DNA from: Pleurodeles waltl | Taxonomy: Eukaryota; Chordata; Amphibia; Caudata; Salamandridae | DNA length: 64,000 bases | Assembly: GCF_031143425.1 (NCBI RefSeq) | Contig: NC_090444.1 | Location: 1,310,633,324-1,310,697,323 of the forward strand | Reading direction: 5' to 3' | Shown: one piece after another, positions 34,290 through 46,228 of the stretch | Layout: every line of letters begins with the position of its first letter | How positions within the stretch are numbered: the stretch's first letter is position 1 | Program-made: the position numbers and the translations under genes | The notes under the pieces: generated by a model | Seen by the model: only the letters and a program-made list of their open reading frames with translations | Told to the model about the DNA's origin: nothing | Database searches by the model: none

Positions 34290-36330
34290 CATCTTATCCC
34301 ATGGCAAGCAAGAGGACATTTGATTATTTTGGGTTTTGGTTTTACATTTGATCCATGAGAGCTTGGCTAACTCTCAAAATCGTCCCTCTTGGAATGGTGA
34401 GGGTTGCACTTTTTGGACTTTGGGAGGCTGCCATGCTGAAAAATCCACAAGACCTAAACACATCTGAAAAATAAACACCTGGGTGAGTCCAGGATGATGT
34501 TCTTCACATGCACCCTGCACCATTTTCTTACCCAAAATGCCCTGCAAACCTCCAACTTTACTGGAAATCACACATTTTCCCAACATTTTTGTGATGGAAT
34601 CTTACGAAATCTGTAGGAATCCACAAAATTCCTACCACCCAGCATTGTCTCATCTATATGGATAAAACTTCTGCTGCACTTGTCAGCCTAAATTTGTTTT
34701 TTTCCAAACTGCCCTTTTGGACCCGCTTTGGCTCCCCCTCAATTTTGACATGTTTTTGGCTCTTCCCTGTCACAAGCACTTGGCCCACCTATACAAGTGG
34801 GGCATTTTGTTTACCAGGAGACTGAGGGGAACGTTGGGCGATAGGAAATTTGTCCCGGTGTGGTGATCCCACACAGAAATGTGGAAAAAATTAGATTTTT
34901 TTAGCTAAATTTGAGGTTTGGTGAGGATTCTGGGTAAGAAAACAAGGGGGGATCCATGCAAGTCACTCCTCCCTGGACTCCATCGAGTGTCTAGTTTTCA
35001 GAAACTGGGTTTGGTAGGGTTCCCTAGATGGCTGCAGATCCCAGGACCAAAAACGTAGGTGCCCCCGCAAAAAACAGATAGTTTTGTATTTGATAATTTT
35101 GATGTGTCCAGATAGTGTTTTGGGGCATTTCCTTTCACCCACACAAGTGCGGTACCATTTTTATCGGAAGACTTGGGGGAATGCTGGGTGGATGGAAATT
35201 TGTGTCTCCTCTCAGATTCCAGAACTTTCTGTCACCAAATGTGAGGAAAAGGTGATTTTTTAACCAAATTTTGAGTTCTGGCTAAGAGAACCTGGTGAGA
35301 GTCCCACAAGTCACCCCATCCTGGATTCCCCTAGGTGTCTAGTTTAAAAAAATGCACAGGGTAGGTAGGTTTCCCTAGGTGCCGGCTGAGCTAGATGCCA
35401 AAATCCACAGTTTGGCACTTTGCAAAAAACAGCTCTGTTTTCTTTGGGAAAATGTGATGTGTTTTCATGTTGTGTTTTGGGGCATTTCCTGTGGGGGACG
35501 CTAGGCCTACCCACACAAGTGGGGTACCATTTTTATCGGTAGACTTGGGGGAAATCTGGGTGGAAGGAAATTTGTGGCTCCTCTCAGATTCCAGAACTTT
35601 CTATAACCAAAATGTGAGGAAAAAGTGGTTTTTTGGCCACATTTTGCAGTTTACAAAGGATTCTGGGGAACAGAACCTGCTGAGAGCCTCACAAGTCACC
35701 CCATCTTGGATTCCCCTAGGTGTCTAGTTGTCAACAATGCACAGGTTTGGTAGGTTTCCTTAGGTGCTGGCTGAGCTAGAGGCCAAAATCCACAGCTAGG
35801 CACTTTCCAGAAAACAGCTCTGTTTTCTTAGGGAAAATGTGATGTTTCCATGTTGTGTTTTGGGGCATTTCCTGTAGTGGACGCTAGGCCTACCCACACA
35901 AGTGAGGTACCATTTTTATCGGTAGACTTGGGGGAAAGCTGGGTGGAAGGAAATTTGTGGCTCCTCTCAGATTCCAGAACTTTCTGTCACTAAAATGTGA
36001 GGAAAAAGTGTTTTTTTGGCCAAATTTTGAGGTTTGCAAAGGATTCTGTGTAACAGAACCTGATGAGAGCCCCACAAGTCACCCCATCCTGGATTCCCCT
36101 AGATGTCTAGTTTTCAGAAATGCACAGGTTTGGTAGGTTTCCCTAGGTGCTGGCTGAGCTAGAGGCCAAATTCTACAGCCAGGCACTTTGCAAAAAACAC
36201 GTCAGATTTCAATAAAAAATGTGATGTGTCCATGTTGTGTTTCCTGTCGCGAGCATTAGGCCTACCCACACAAGTGAGGTACCATTTTTATCGGGAGACT
36301 TGTGAGAACACAGAATGACAGTACAAGTGT
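34290..36330. repeat. tandem array, about 375 bp units
   Basis: The landmark ACCATTTTTATCGG recurs at 35154, 35526, 35909 and 36281 (steps of 372, 383 and 372). It is accompanied each time by CACAAGTCACCCCATC, GTGTCTAGTT and GCACTTTGCAAAAAACA. A more diverged unit precedes from about 34640. Non-coding. Confidence 0.9.
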
Positions 36331-36770
36331 TATTGCCCCTTGTCTTCCTCTACATTTTTTTCTTCCAAATGTAAGGCAGTATGTAAAAAAATACGTCTAT
36401 TTGAGAAATGTCCTGTAATTCACATGCTAGTATGGGCACCCCGGAATTCAGAGATATGCAAATAAGCACTGCTTCTCAACACCTTATTCTGTGCTCATTT
36501 TGGAAATACAAAGGTTTGCTTGATACCTATTTTTCACTCTTTATATTTCAGCAAATGAATTGCGGTATACCCTGTATAGTATGAAAACCCATTACAAGGT
36601 GCAGCTCATTTATTGGCTCTGGGTACCTATGGTTCTTGATGAACCTACAAGCCATATATATCCCCGCAACCAGAAGAGTCCTGCAGATGTAACAGTATAT
36701 TGCTTTCAAAAATCTGACATTGCAGGTAAAACGTGGAGAAAAATGGCTGTTTTTTTCAGTTAAGTAAAAT
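36330..36770. repeat. right part of the same composite repeat
   Basis: Continues without a break from the 375-bp array. Contains a 67-codon open frame at 36560-36763 with no recognisable domain. Judged to be part of a dispersed repeat rather than a gene. Confidence 0.35.
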
Positions 36771-39700
36771 TTGTGTTGATTGTAGAAAATTGGGTATGGG
36801 AAGACAGGTTGCAAAGGATGGTGAGTGTTAGCAAGGAGTTGTGAAGAAGAACTGCCCTCCAGATTCCTGAATATGAGAACGATCCAAGGTCGTCCTGATG
36901 CTTGGACCAATAGATGGAAGCCTAATGAGAAGTTACCATTCACAATCATGTACAGAACATGGAAAGTTACTGGCAGTGACATCAACTACCTCAGTTTCAG
37001 TGGGATAGGAGTGTTTTAGTCAGTTAGAGGTTTAGATTCTCTTTTTCCTGGGACTAAAACAGACTGTTAGAGACTTGGAGAGGTACAGACCTCTGTTTTC
37101 CCTTGCTTTGGCTGATGTGGCTTTATGCTATGCACATCTCCCAAAAATCCTTACTGAGGTTTCTGAAATGCTGACTTATCTAACTCATTTTGTATTGGCT
37201 TGGGTTAAAGAAATAAGAGCGTTTTATGCTTATTGGAGTAGTTAGATCTCTATAGGTTCAATGGTTAGGCAGGAGAATCAAACCTTGGATTATGAGGACC
37301 AACTATTATTTGTTATCTTCTGTATTGCTGCTCATGAAGTTTTAGAATGTCTGATGTTAGTACACTTTAACATGATTCAACGCTTTGACTCACCTTTGGT
37401 AATTCTCTGCTTATATAGTATGTTTTTGAGACTCATTTACATAAATCCAGCTTTTAACTTGTAATAAATATTTTGAACATTTATTTCGCCTACGAGATTC
37501 CATGTATGATCAAATGGGTTGCGCTGTAAATTGATTAGATTGGTTGAATTGATTTATCGCATCTGGAAAACTGGTAGGAGTGCCAGACATTGGATCAGTT
37601 CTTTTCTAAGAATGGTCTCAACAGCCTTTGATGCAAGCAAGCCTTGTGGATTGCTCTTAAACAAGAAACACAACTACTTCACCTAATGTTACTGTCAATA
37701 TGTCTGCTCTAAGCTTGTGGGCCAGTGGCTTACTTATCAATTAAGAACCATTCGATTTGAGAACAACTTCTTTGATTGGCAGCATCATGTGATCTTGGGC
37801 AAATCACTTCATCATTCTGTCTCTCTAGACCCTGGTTTATGAAAGATATTAGCATTCACCACTAGCAATTAGTACTATGTTAATGACCTTGCACTTAACA
37901 TTTTACAATTAGGCGAACTGTCCTAGTTATCTCAAAAATCAATATTTTGTGATGTACACATTAGCCATAATTTCATGCTACACTACAGCCCAGAATTACA
38001 AATATTTGAAGCATTGCTGTGCAGCAACCAAAGTTGCTGTGTTGCCTGTGTCCAAGGGAGAGGGAATAAATGTACTGTATCTCCTAAGGTGTGGTGCATT
38101 TGTTATCTTCCCTAGCGCAGGGTCACTTTTTTCTACCATGCAACAGGACACACATCCTTGCTCCACAGTGCAGGGGTGTGTGCATTATCTAAATCATAGG
38201 TTTTGTACCAGAAGGGGACCATTCAAATATAAACATTACCCTGTAAAGCTTTACCCACTTTAATATGTGTGCTGTACAATGCAGAGCACATGCAAGTGTG
38301 GAAAATAAGGAGAAATGAACAACTTTTGACTCCTGTTTTGGCTCAAATCTCTGACCATGAAAGTTAGTGTATGAGAATTTGCATCACAATCCATGGGTGG
38401 TTTTAAGTAAATGCCCATGTGCCAGCCATTGAATGTCCCCTGAATGCAAAGTAATACAAAGCAAAGCATAGTGCGACTTTGGGGGACTTCCAAAAACAAA
38501 TCCTGGTTTGCGTTGGATAGTAAATCTTACCCTAAAACCTTTTAATCTGGGTTTACATCAATTTTCAGACCCAAACCCAGAGCAAAGTGTTAATAAAACA
38601 AGCCTTAAACATTTAAATCTTTCTTATTCAAGCCTTTGAATGTAAGCATGAATCAAATGTTTTATTTAATATTTAGTCAACTGACTGTGTCCGCAAATCT
38701 CCTCAATGAGTACCTGTGTGTCTTTATGGTGACAATTCCAACAATCTTGATCACATATTTATATCACTGTTGATTGTACCATGGGGGGCCTGTTCATAAA
38801 CTGCATTTGTAGCATGTTTTTTTCTACAAAACGCATTGAAAATACTATTCACAAACCTACATGTGGAGTTTACGCCCCCACCTCTCCAATCTTTTATTGT
38901 GCAGAGATCTCTGCCCTGAGTAAGGGTCTCTACACATGAAAGTATATGCATTAGTAGTAAATGTGGGAGGGACTGAGAGGTGTGTCTGAAAAATGGCGAA
39001 TACTTACTACTAGAGGACAGGAGAATATTGAGGAGTAATGCAGCTCAGAGCTGCAATAAGTCCTCTATCACACATGCCATTTACTGGCACTGTAACGCTC
39101 TCTTTTACAAATTCGAAGAGTTCTGGAGGTAAAATGAAACTCCATAGGAGATCATTTGAAATTAATTTAAATAAAATAAAATAACGAAACATATAAATAA
39201 ATGTCATTTAATGTGGAAAACATAAACAAATACATATATTTATTTTATTAATAAAATATTTTAATGCTAGTTTTGCATTTTAAAAATAATGAAACAATAA
39301 TTTATAATAAATATATGTAAATAATTTCAAATTAATTCTATGCACCACTTCTAGTCATTGTTATGGCATAATATGTTTTTTACTTTAGGTAGGAGTTAAT
39401 TTTTTTATTTAACTTTGAGCAGTAATGATTGTAATATAATTTATTATATTCTAAATAATTTATTTTTTAATCCAAAATGTAGTTACTAGTGTAGCATGTT
39501 TCTTTCGTTCTACATTTAAAATATATATGAAAAATAATTACAATAATATTTAAAATAAAAATATTTGAGCAAACCATTTCCAAGTTTAATAAACTTTTTT
39601 ACTTTCCACTATACTTTACCATCTGGAGACTTTGCAGCCGGGAGACTTCCTTATGGTAAAGTATGGGGAAAAGTTGCCCATATTTTACCATAGGAAAAGT

Positions 39701-40109
39701 TCCCTTTGAAGCGGAGGGTGAATGACAAGTAAGGGACTATCTTCTGTGTAAGTTGGGGCGGTAGGACTGTGACAAGAAAAATATAAATTTTTAAGAAGGT
39801 CCCTCAAAGCAAGTGTGATGACGTCCAGAGAAAAATGAGAACTTGAAAGGATGTCTTGGGACCTGGAGGAGCCTGCAACAATGGAGAGGCCTTAGGTCAC
39901 CCCGATAAGGATGGAGGAGACACGCCAGAGGTTCCTGACAAAGAAGTGGAGTGTGATCTCAGTGGGTCACACTCATTTCGGCACAAAATGACACACTGTG
40001 CTCTCAGAATGAAGCCGAAACCATCCATAAAAGGAACAGGGTTTACATATTATTGAAGGACCCCATTTTATAAGTTTTTGTTTGTTTGGTAAGAAAACTG
40101 GTAAGAGAT
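36770..40109. other. unassigned AT-rich stretch
   Basis: No domain, splice-supported ORF or terminal repeats were found. 39170-39600 is extremely A/T rich (many TTTATTA/AATAAA words). Confidence 0.4.
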
Positions 40110-40994
40110 TTAGGCCCTCATTACAACCCTGGTGGTCGGTGTTAAAGCGGCGGTAAGACCGCCAACAGGCCGGCGGTAAAAAAAATGGAATCACGATCAT
40201 GGTGGAAACTTCCAACATAGACAGCCACTTTAACACTCCGACCGCCACGGCGATACAAACAAACAGCATGGCGGTCACCGCCAACAGACAGACGGAAGAC
40301 AATGTACCGCCCACACTATTATGAGAGGCCAATCCGCCACATTTTCCGGGGTGGATTCAACGTGAACAAAAACACGGCGGAAACAGGACTTGGAAGGGGA
40401 AACACTCACCTCTACACAACCCACGAGGAACCAGGACGCCATGGTGCCAGAACTCCAAATCCTGCGATAGTATTCCTGCTCCTCTACCAGGAGCACGAAA
40501 GACGGCGGCGGTGACCACGGTGAGTACTGCATCTACAATACAGGGGAGGGGGAGGGAAAAGAGAGTGACACACACACGCAACACGCAACACCACCACCCC
40601 CACCCTCACCTACAGCAACACAAACACCAATACACGCTGCAACAATAGATTTACACCCCCCCAACTCGCCCTGGAAGAACGCAATGACAAAAGGAAATGA
40701 TTGTAACGATTGTAATCAATAAAAATCCATTAGTCAAAACTTTAAATACAGTATAAACAATTATGTACACCAACTATACAAGTCCGGATAGTGCACCATT
40801 CAAAGTCCGTGGACCACTGGGCCCAAAACGCATGGGCGAGGCCCACACTTGATACCAGACTGCAAATGGAGAGAACACTGCTGGGGCATCAGATCGAAAT
40901 GAAACAGGCACCTCAGGGGGAAGGGAAGGGGGGGCACCTCAGCCGGATGAATGCACAACGCCAGCTCCACGAGGGGGTTCCATGCCCATTGATG

Positions 40995-41415
40995 TATCGT
41001 GGGAAGTGCAAAGCCACAGTCTCTTAAGTCTCTCTAGTGGGTGGTTTGCCCACTGCTTTATCCTGGGGAGTGCAAAGCCACAGTCTCTCAAGTCTCTTCA
41101 GTGGGTGGGTTGCCCACTGCTTTATCCTGGGGAGTGCAAAGCCACAGTCTCTCAAGTCTCTCCAGTGGGTGGTTTGCCCATTGCTTTATCCTGGGGAATG
41201 CAAAGCCACAGTCTCTCAAGTCTCTCCAGTGTGTGGTTTGTCTACTGCCTTATCCTGGGGAGTGCAAAGCCACAGTATCTCAAGTCTTTTCAATGGGTGG
41301 GTTGCCCACTGCTTTATCCTGGGGAGTGCAAAGCCACAGTCTCTCAAGTCTCTCCATTGGGTGGTTTGCCCACTGCTTTATCCTGGGGAGTGCAAAGCCA
41401 CAGTCTCTCAAGTGG
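40995..41415. repeat. 64-bp tandem repeat in H1
   Basis: GCAAAGCCACAGT recurs at 41008, 41072, 41136, 41200, 41264, 41328 and 41392, exactly 64 bp apart. The unit includes GGTTTGCCCACTGCTTTATC. Since 64 is not divisible by three, three overlapping open frames run through the array; these are not genes. Confidence 0.97.
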
Positions 41416-41562
41416 ATGCTTTTCTTCACTGGTTCTGGAGGGGGCTTGGTGCCCAGAGTGCTTCATCCTGTCAAGGACTGAGGTAGTGGATGCCTTTCTC
41501 CACTGGTTCTGGAGGGGGCTTTGTGCCCAGAGTGCTTCATCCTGCCAAGGACTGAGGTAGTG
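41411..41562. repeat. 74-bp duplicated unit in H1
   Basis: Two near-identical copies (AGTGGATGC...TTCACTGGTTCTGGAGGGGG...) start at 41411 and 41485, directly after the 64-bp array. Confidence 0.85.
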
Positions 41563-41683
41563 GATGTGAGACTCCACTGACGGTGGTGCAACATGCAAGC
41601 TGGCCAAGCTCCTGGAACTGACCACGAGCCTCGTACGACTGACCACTGGGGATGGCAGCCATGTCTGCGGTGGTGCCACTGGC

Positions 41684-42455
41684 TCAGGATGTCACGGGGC
41701 CGCTGGTGGCGGTTTCAGTAGTGGCGGTGCTGGTGGCGGTGTCAGTAGCGGCGGTGCTTGTGGCAGACTCTGTGGCATCGGTGCTGGAGGGGGGCTCTGT
41801 GGCATCGGTGCAGGTGGCGGGCTCTGTGGCATCAGTGCTGGCGGCAGGCTCTGTGGAAACAGTGATGGCGGCGGTCTTTGTGGCGGCGGTGCTTGTGGCG
41901 GCCTCACTGACTGCGGTGCTGGTGGCGGGCTCACTGACTGCGGTGCAGGTGGCGGTGTCAGTAGCGGCGGTGCTGGTGGCGGGCTCACTGACTGTGGTGC
42001 TGGTGAAGGGCTCAGTGTCCGCGGTGCTGGTGAAGGGCTCAGTGTCTGCGGCGCCGGTGAAGGGCTCAGTGTCTGCGGTGCTGGCGGTGGTGTCTGTGGC
42101 GGCGGTGCAGGTGGCGAGGCCGGTGGTGGTCTTGTCCGCCGTGCAGGTTTGCGTCAACGTGGACCTGCCTTTGATTTTTTGGCCCTTCCCCACCTTGGAT
42201 GGTGGCGCAGCTTTCTTCCCACTTTCCACATTTGTTTTGCCTGAGCCCTTGGTGGCAGGTGTTTTCGCCTTCTCCCTCCGGGGTGTGGGCAACTTTTTCT
42301 GTTTTGGAGGTGGGGGAATGTCCTTGCCCTCGCTCTTTGGGACACTGGCAGCCCTGTTGCTTGGCGCACTCCAACATCCTGCTATTGCTGGCACCACTGT
42401 GCCTGGTGATGTGGTGGCTGAGGTGCTGGGTTGGGACCTGGAAAGGCAGTCCTAG
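41684..42455 (-). CDS. Lys-rich / Thr-Ala repeat reading frame of H1 (function unknown)
   Basis: One minus frame stays open from about 42455 to 41684. It begins with a Ser/Thr/Pro segment (SRSQPSTSATTSPGTVVP) and has a basic middle (PPPPKQKKLPTPRREKAKTP, then KGSGKTNVESGKKAAPP). It ends in more than ten imperfect repeats of the form EPATSTA / TDTATSTA, built on GTG-GCG-rich DNA. A pyrimidine tract followed by AG lies just upstream (about 42460), so it could be a 3' exon of gene A, whose last mapped exon ends 58 bp away. The basic segment could bind nucleic acid. The opposite strand is also open here, so coding status is uncertain. Confidence 0.4.
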
Positions 42456-42512
42456 GGGACGGACGGGGGGGGAGGTGTAGGGAAGAGGTCAACATTTGAT
42501 AGGAAAAGCTTT

Positions 42513-44232
42513 TTAGACACACTGGGATGGGTAGGTGGAGGGCGTTTGGGAGTGGAGGAAGAGGTAGTGGATGTAGGAGGTGTACGTTTGCGGACTTTGG
42601 TTGAAGGTGCATGGGCTGGAGGCTGTTGTTAGGTGGATGGCTGTTGGGTGGGTGTGTGACTGCGTTTGTGTACTTTGGGAGGAGGGCTCACAGACACACT
42701 GGGAGAGGACACAGGGGATGCGTGAATGGTAGTGGGGGTGGTGAGTGCAAGTTGAGCGGTGTGTGGTGATGGGCGTGCTGGTGATGGAGGTAGTGGCTGA
42801 AGATGTAGTGCATGCAGGTGTGAGTGGAGACGAGACAGGGAGGGAGTAGGGAGACGTGGAGGAGGCGGACACAGTGGAGGCAGTGGATGTTGGTATGTCT
42901 GCATGGGTATGGTGCTTATGTGAGTGCCTGTGGGATGTGTGGTGCTTATGTTTGCCTGAGCCACTCTTGTGAGTTGAGGTGTGTGCATGCTGGTCTGATG
43001 GTGTGCTTGGGATAGGCTGAGGTACAGGGGATTGGGTCAGGGTGGAGGAGGTTGGAGGGGGGAGGCCGGACACAGGGACAATGGCTGCCATCAGTGCAGA
43101 GGCCAGAGCCTGAAATGCTCGCTGTTGGGCTGCCTGGACAGAATGAATGCCCTCCAGGTATGCATTTGTTTGTTGCAAATGCCTCTCTACACCCTGGATG
43201 GCATTCAGAATGGTAGACTGCCCAACAGTGAGGGATCTGAGGAGGTCAATAGCCTCCTCTCTGAGGGCAGCAGGGCTGACTGGGGCAGGGCCTGAGGTGC
43301 CTGGGGCAAAGGAGATGCCCACCCTCCTGGGTGAGCGGGCACGGGACACATGCTGAGGGGCTGCTGGGAGGGCGGTGCTCTGCACTACGCCATGCACTTA
43401 GAGTTCCCTAATTAATCACAGGGACATGGGGTACAAGACCTATGCCCGATTGCTGCACACATGGAAGTCACAGGAGCCTGACTAGGTGTAGATGGCTCTT
43501 ACCACTGGTGGGGTTGGGGTGCCACATAGCCTGCCTCACAAAGGGTCCTTGGCTACAAAGCTCGCCCTGGCCTAGGGTAACCCACTGCCCACCTACCCCA
43601 CCCAGACACCTCCTAATGCGCGCAAAGTCAGATGGATGTGACTGTACTCACCCCCTTGTGGCTGCTGTGATGCCCTCAAGCGCCTATCCAACTCCGGACA
43701 CGCCATCGCCAGGATCCGGAACATCAGAGGGGTCATGGTGCGACGGGCACCCCTCCCACGTTGGGAGGCCATCCCCATCTGGGCCTCTGCCGTCTACTTA
43801 CTCCAGCGGCGAATGTCCTCCCATCTTTTCCAGCAGTGGGTGCTCCGTCTGTGGTGGACCCCCAGGGTCCGGACGTCCCTGGCGATGGCACGCCAAATAT
43901 ACTTCTTCTGATGGGCACTGACCTAGAGGAATAGTAGAGGGGAAAAGGATGATCTTTAACCATCTGGACCATCACAGTCATTGGCCCACGTTCCCACCCA
44001 TGCCCTGACGCACATACACTCACCGTCCGCTCATGCAGGCCTCAGTCCCCCACTGTATCTTCCATCCACACCACTCCAAACAGGCATTGCCCATACAGCA
44101 TGCTCACAATGTACTCACCTGTTTGTCTGGAGGACCGTAGAGTAGCGTGTACTGGGGGAGGACCCCATCCACTAGTTTCTCCAACTCCTCCGAAGTGAAG
44201 GCAGGGGCCCTTTCCCCAGACACATGAGCCAT
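42513..44232 (-). pseudogene. Myb/SANT-like accessory protein A of H1 (three exons, one stop)
   Basis: Exon 1 is 44232-44119: ATG, then FTSEELEKLVDGVLPQYTLL, donor GTGAGTAC. Exon 2 is 43922-43652 (HQKKYIWRAIARDVRTLGVH, then CWKRWEDIRRW), donor GTGAGTAC. Exon 3 starts at 43384 after TAG, with phases that fit across both introns. Spaced Trp residues and the F-T-x-E-E-L start mark a Myb_DNA-bind_5/NAIF1-like trihelix domain. Exon 3 adds a coiled-coil (REEAIDLLRSLTVGQS to ALASALM) and a Ser/Thr/His/Pro tail whose frame breaks. In-frame TAG at 43794-43796 lies at the end of the DNA-binding domain. Such proteins bind Harbinger ends and aid the transposase. It is transcribed divergently from the transposase. 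Confidence 0.7.
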
Positions 44233-44640
44233 CGTCGCATCCAGACACAGGTCACAGCAGCACTTGCAGTGTAGGTCCTCTCCTGTTGAAGGTCAGGTAT
44301 CAAGTGAGTGAACAGAGAGAAATGGCGGTCACGTCCGCGGCGGTGCGTACCGTCACCGCCGGCGTACATCGTCATTGGCTCGTGGGACCCATAGGGCCCA
44401 ATGTTAACCAATGCAGGATTGCGCCACGGTCTTCGACCGCCTACCGCAACGGTGTACAACACCAGCGCAGTTACCTCATATCCCCTTGTCCCACATTACA
44501 GGTGAGGCAGCCGCCATTTCGTGTGGCCACATGGCATTATTTTTAAATGCAGCACACATATCTAGGCCTTGCATACACACATTGACAGGCACATAGCGGA
44601 TTGACAAATGTGTGCAATAAATTCTTTTTTTACTACCTCA
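44233..44640. promoter_or_regulatory. candidate bidirectional promoter between gene A and transposase
   Basis: About 375 bp separate two divergent coding starts. The stretch is CpG-rich (44325-44370, TCCGCGGCGGTGCG region) and carries ATTGG/CCAAT words near 44375 and 44410, features common in divergent promoters. A pyrimidine tract ending CAG at 44640 could instead be a splice acceptor for the transposase. No TATA box is evident. Confidence 0.4.
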
Positions 44641-45813
44641 GTGTTTGCTGACTCTGTGCTCGCTGTTCTCGTCCATAGGGCACGTCTGCTGGGGCAGGTG
44701 AGGAGATGGCGGCATCCTCCGGTGTACAGACCGCTGGTGGACCTGTCGACAATGGAAGATAGACACATCATTATCACTTACAGACTTGATTGTGGCACAA
44801 TCCAGGAACTGTGTGCTAAGTTGGAGCCAGACCTGATGTCAGCTATCTGCCATCCCACAGGAATCCCCCCTCTAGTGCAGGTCCTGTCAGTACTCCATTT
44901 CCTGGCAAGTGGTTCTTTTCAAACAACAGGGGCCATTGCATCAGGGATGTCCCAGCCTATGTTCTCAAACGTGTTGTCCAGAGTGTTGTCTGCCCTGCTG
45001 AAACACATGTGCAGCTACATCGTTTTCCCTCAGGTGGAGGATTTTCCCACAGTGAAAGGTGACTTCTATGCCCTGGGACATATCCCCAACATCATAGGTG
45101 CCATTGATGGGACACATGTGGCCTTGGTACGCCCCCGCAGGAGTGAACAGGTGTACAGAAACAGGAAGAGCTACCATTCAATGAATGTGCAGATGGTGTG
45201 TTTGGCCGACCAGTACATCTCCCATGTGAACTCCAAATTTCCAAGCTCAGTGCATGACGCTTACATTTTGAGGAATAGCAGCATCCCTTATGTGGTGGGG
45301 CAACTCCAGAGGCACCGTGTGTGGCTAATAGGTGAGGACAAGGACCCTATACCCTGTGAATAGTTGTCTGGGTCTGGGGTTGTCCCTAAGCGTTAGAGTG
45401 TGTCTAACAGTTGTCCCTCGACATTTGCAGGTGACTCTGAGTACCCCAACCTGTCATGGCGACTGACCCCGGTGACAAATCCCAGGACAAGGGCAGAGGA
45501 ACGCTACAATGAGGCACATGGGCGAACTAGGAGAGTGATCGAACGGACCTTCGGCCTCCTGAAAGCCGGGTTCCGGTACCTCCATATGACAGGTGGTTCA
45601 CTCTACTCCTCGCCAAAGAAGGTGTGCCAGATCATCGTGGCCTGCTGTATGCTGCACAACCTGGCTTTGCGACGACAGGTGCCTTTTCTGCAGGAGGATG
45701 GTCCAGAAGGAGGTCTTGTGGCAGCTGTGGAGCCTGTGGACAGTGATGAAGAGGAGGCAGAAGAAGAGGATATCGACAACAGAAACAACGTAATCCAGCA
45801 ATACTTCCAGTGA
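44608..45813 (+). CDS. PIF/Harbinger DDE transposase, apparently open, one intron
   Basis: Exon 1 is 44608-45331 and exon 2 is 45431-45813. The 99-bp intron has GTGAGG...TTTGCAG ends and the join restores Gly at codon 242. With this start the product is 368 residues, normal for Harbinger nucleases. The catalytic triad is visible: D167 in GAIDGTH, D217 in VHDAYILRNS and E279 in RVIERTFGLLK. Other family marks are YRNRKSYHSMNVQ, GDSEYPNLSWRLTPV and CMLHNLALRR. The C-terminus is acidic. I see no stop or frameshift. The true 5' end is open: a CAG acceptor at 44640 suggests the ATG at 44608 may be intronic, with M50 an alternative start. It would excise and insert H1 and related MITEs at TWA sites. 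Confidence 0.9.
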
Positions 45814-46100
45814 GACACAGGTAAGAAGACACCACTGCCTCCTACATCTCATACAATTGTTAGACCTATCATATGTCTGTCACTTTCACCCAGTGTATGG
45901 ACCCTGACCTGTCACTTTGCCTTTCCATTTCACAGATGTGGGTCCCACTGTGTGACCTCTGCTATGTTACCTCATGTACTAGAGCTGTGTGACATAGGTA
46001 TGTTGACAATACAATGGACATTGCTACTTTAGTTAGTTATAGCAAATACACATTTGTGAAAGCACAGACTGACTCCAGATTGTTTTGTGATTCAAGGGTG

Positions 46101-46106
46101 TTTATT
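46101..46106 (-). terminator. poly(A) signal for gene C
   Basis: AATAAA on the minus strand, about 125 bp after the gene C stop. It is followed by text conserved at the same place in H2 (AATAAACACCCTTGAATCAC). Confidence 0.65.
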
Positions 46107-46228
46107 TAAGTGCAAATTAGTGGAGGGGGGTTGTAAAATGAGCAGGGGGGATGGTGGAGGAATGTCCATGGCAGAGTCCAGTTACTAGTCTCACAGCTGC
46201 ATTGTCCAAAGGGGCATAGGAAGTGGAG

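Noticed and set aside
36560..37019. Short exons of a host gene
   Set aside because: No splice partners or domain; the sequence continues the composite repeat on its left.
40982..41560. Three overlapping plus-strand ORFs of 146-192 codons
   Set aside because: They are produced by the 64-bp array cycling through all three frames.
41652..42455. 267-codon plus-strand Val/Ala-rich ORF
   Set aside because: It is the complement of the GTG/GCG repeat. The minus frame has a more protein-like composition (basic and Pro segments), while this one is pure repeat plus shadow.
43442..43921. 159-codon plus ORF
   Set aside because: Antisense of gene A exon 2 and intron 2; the minus strand has the phase-consistent splice model.
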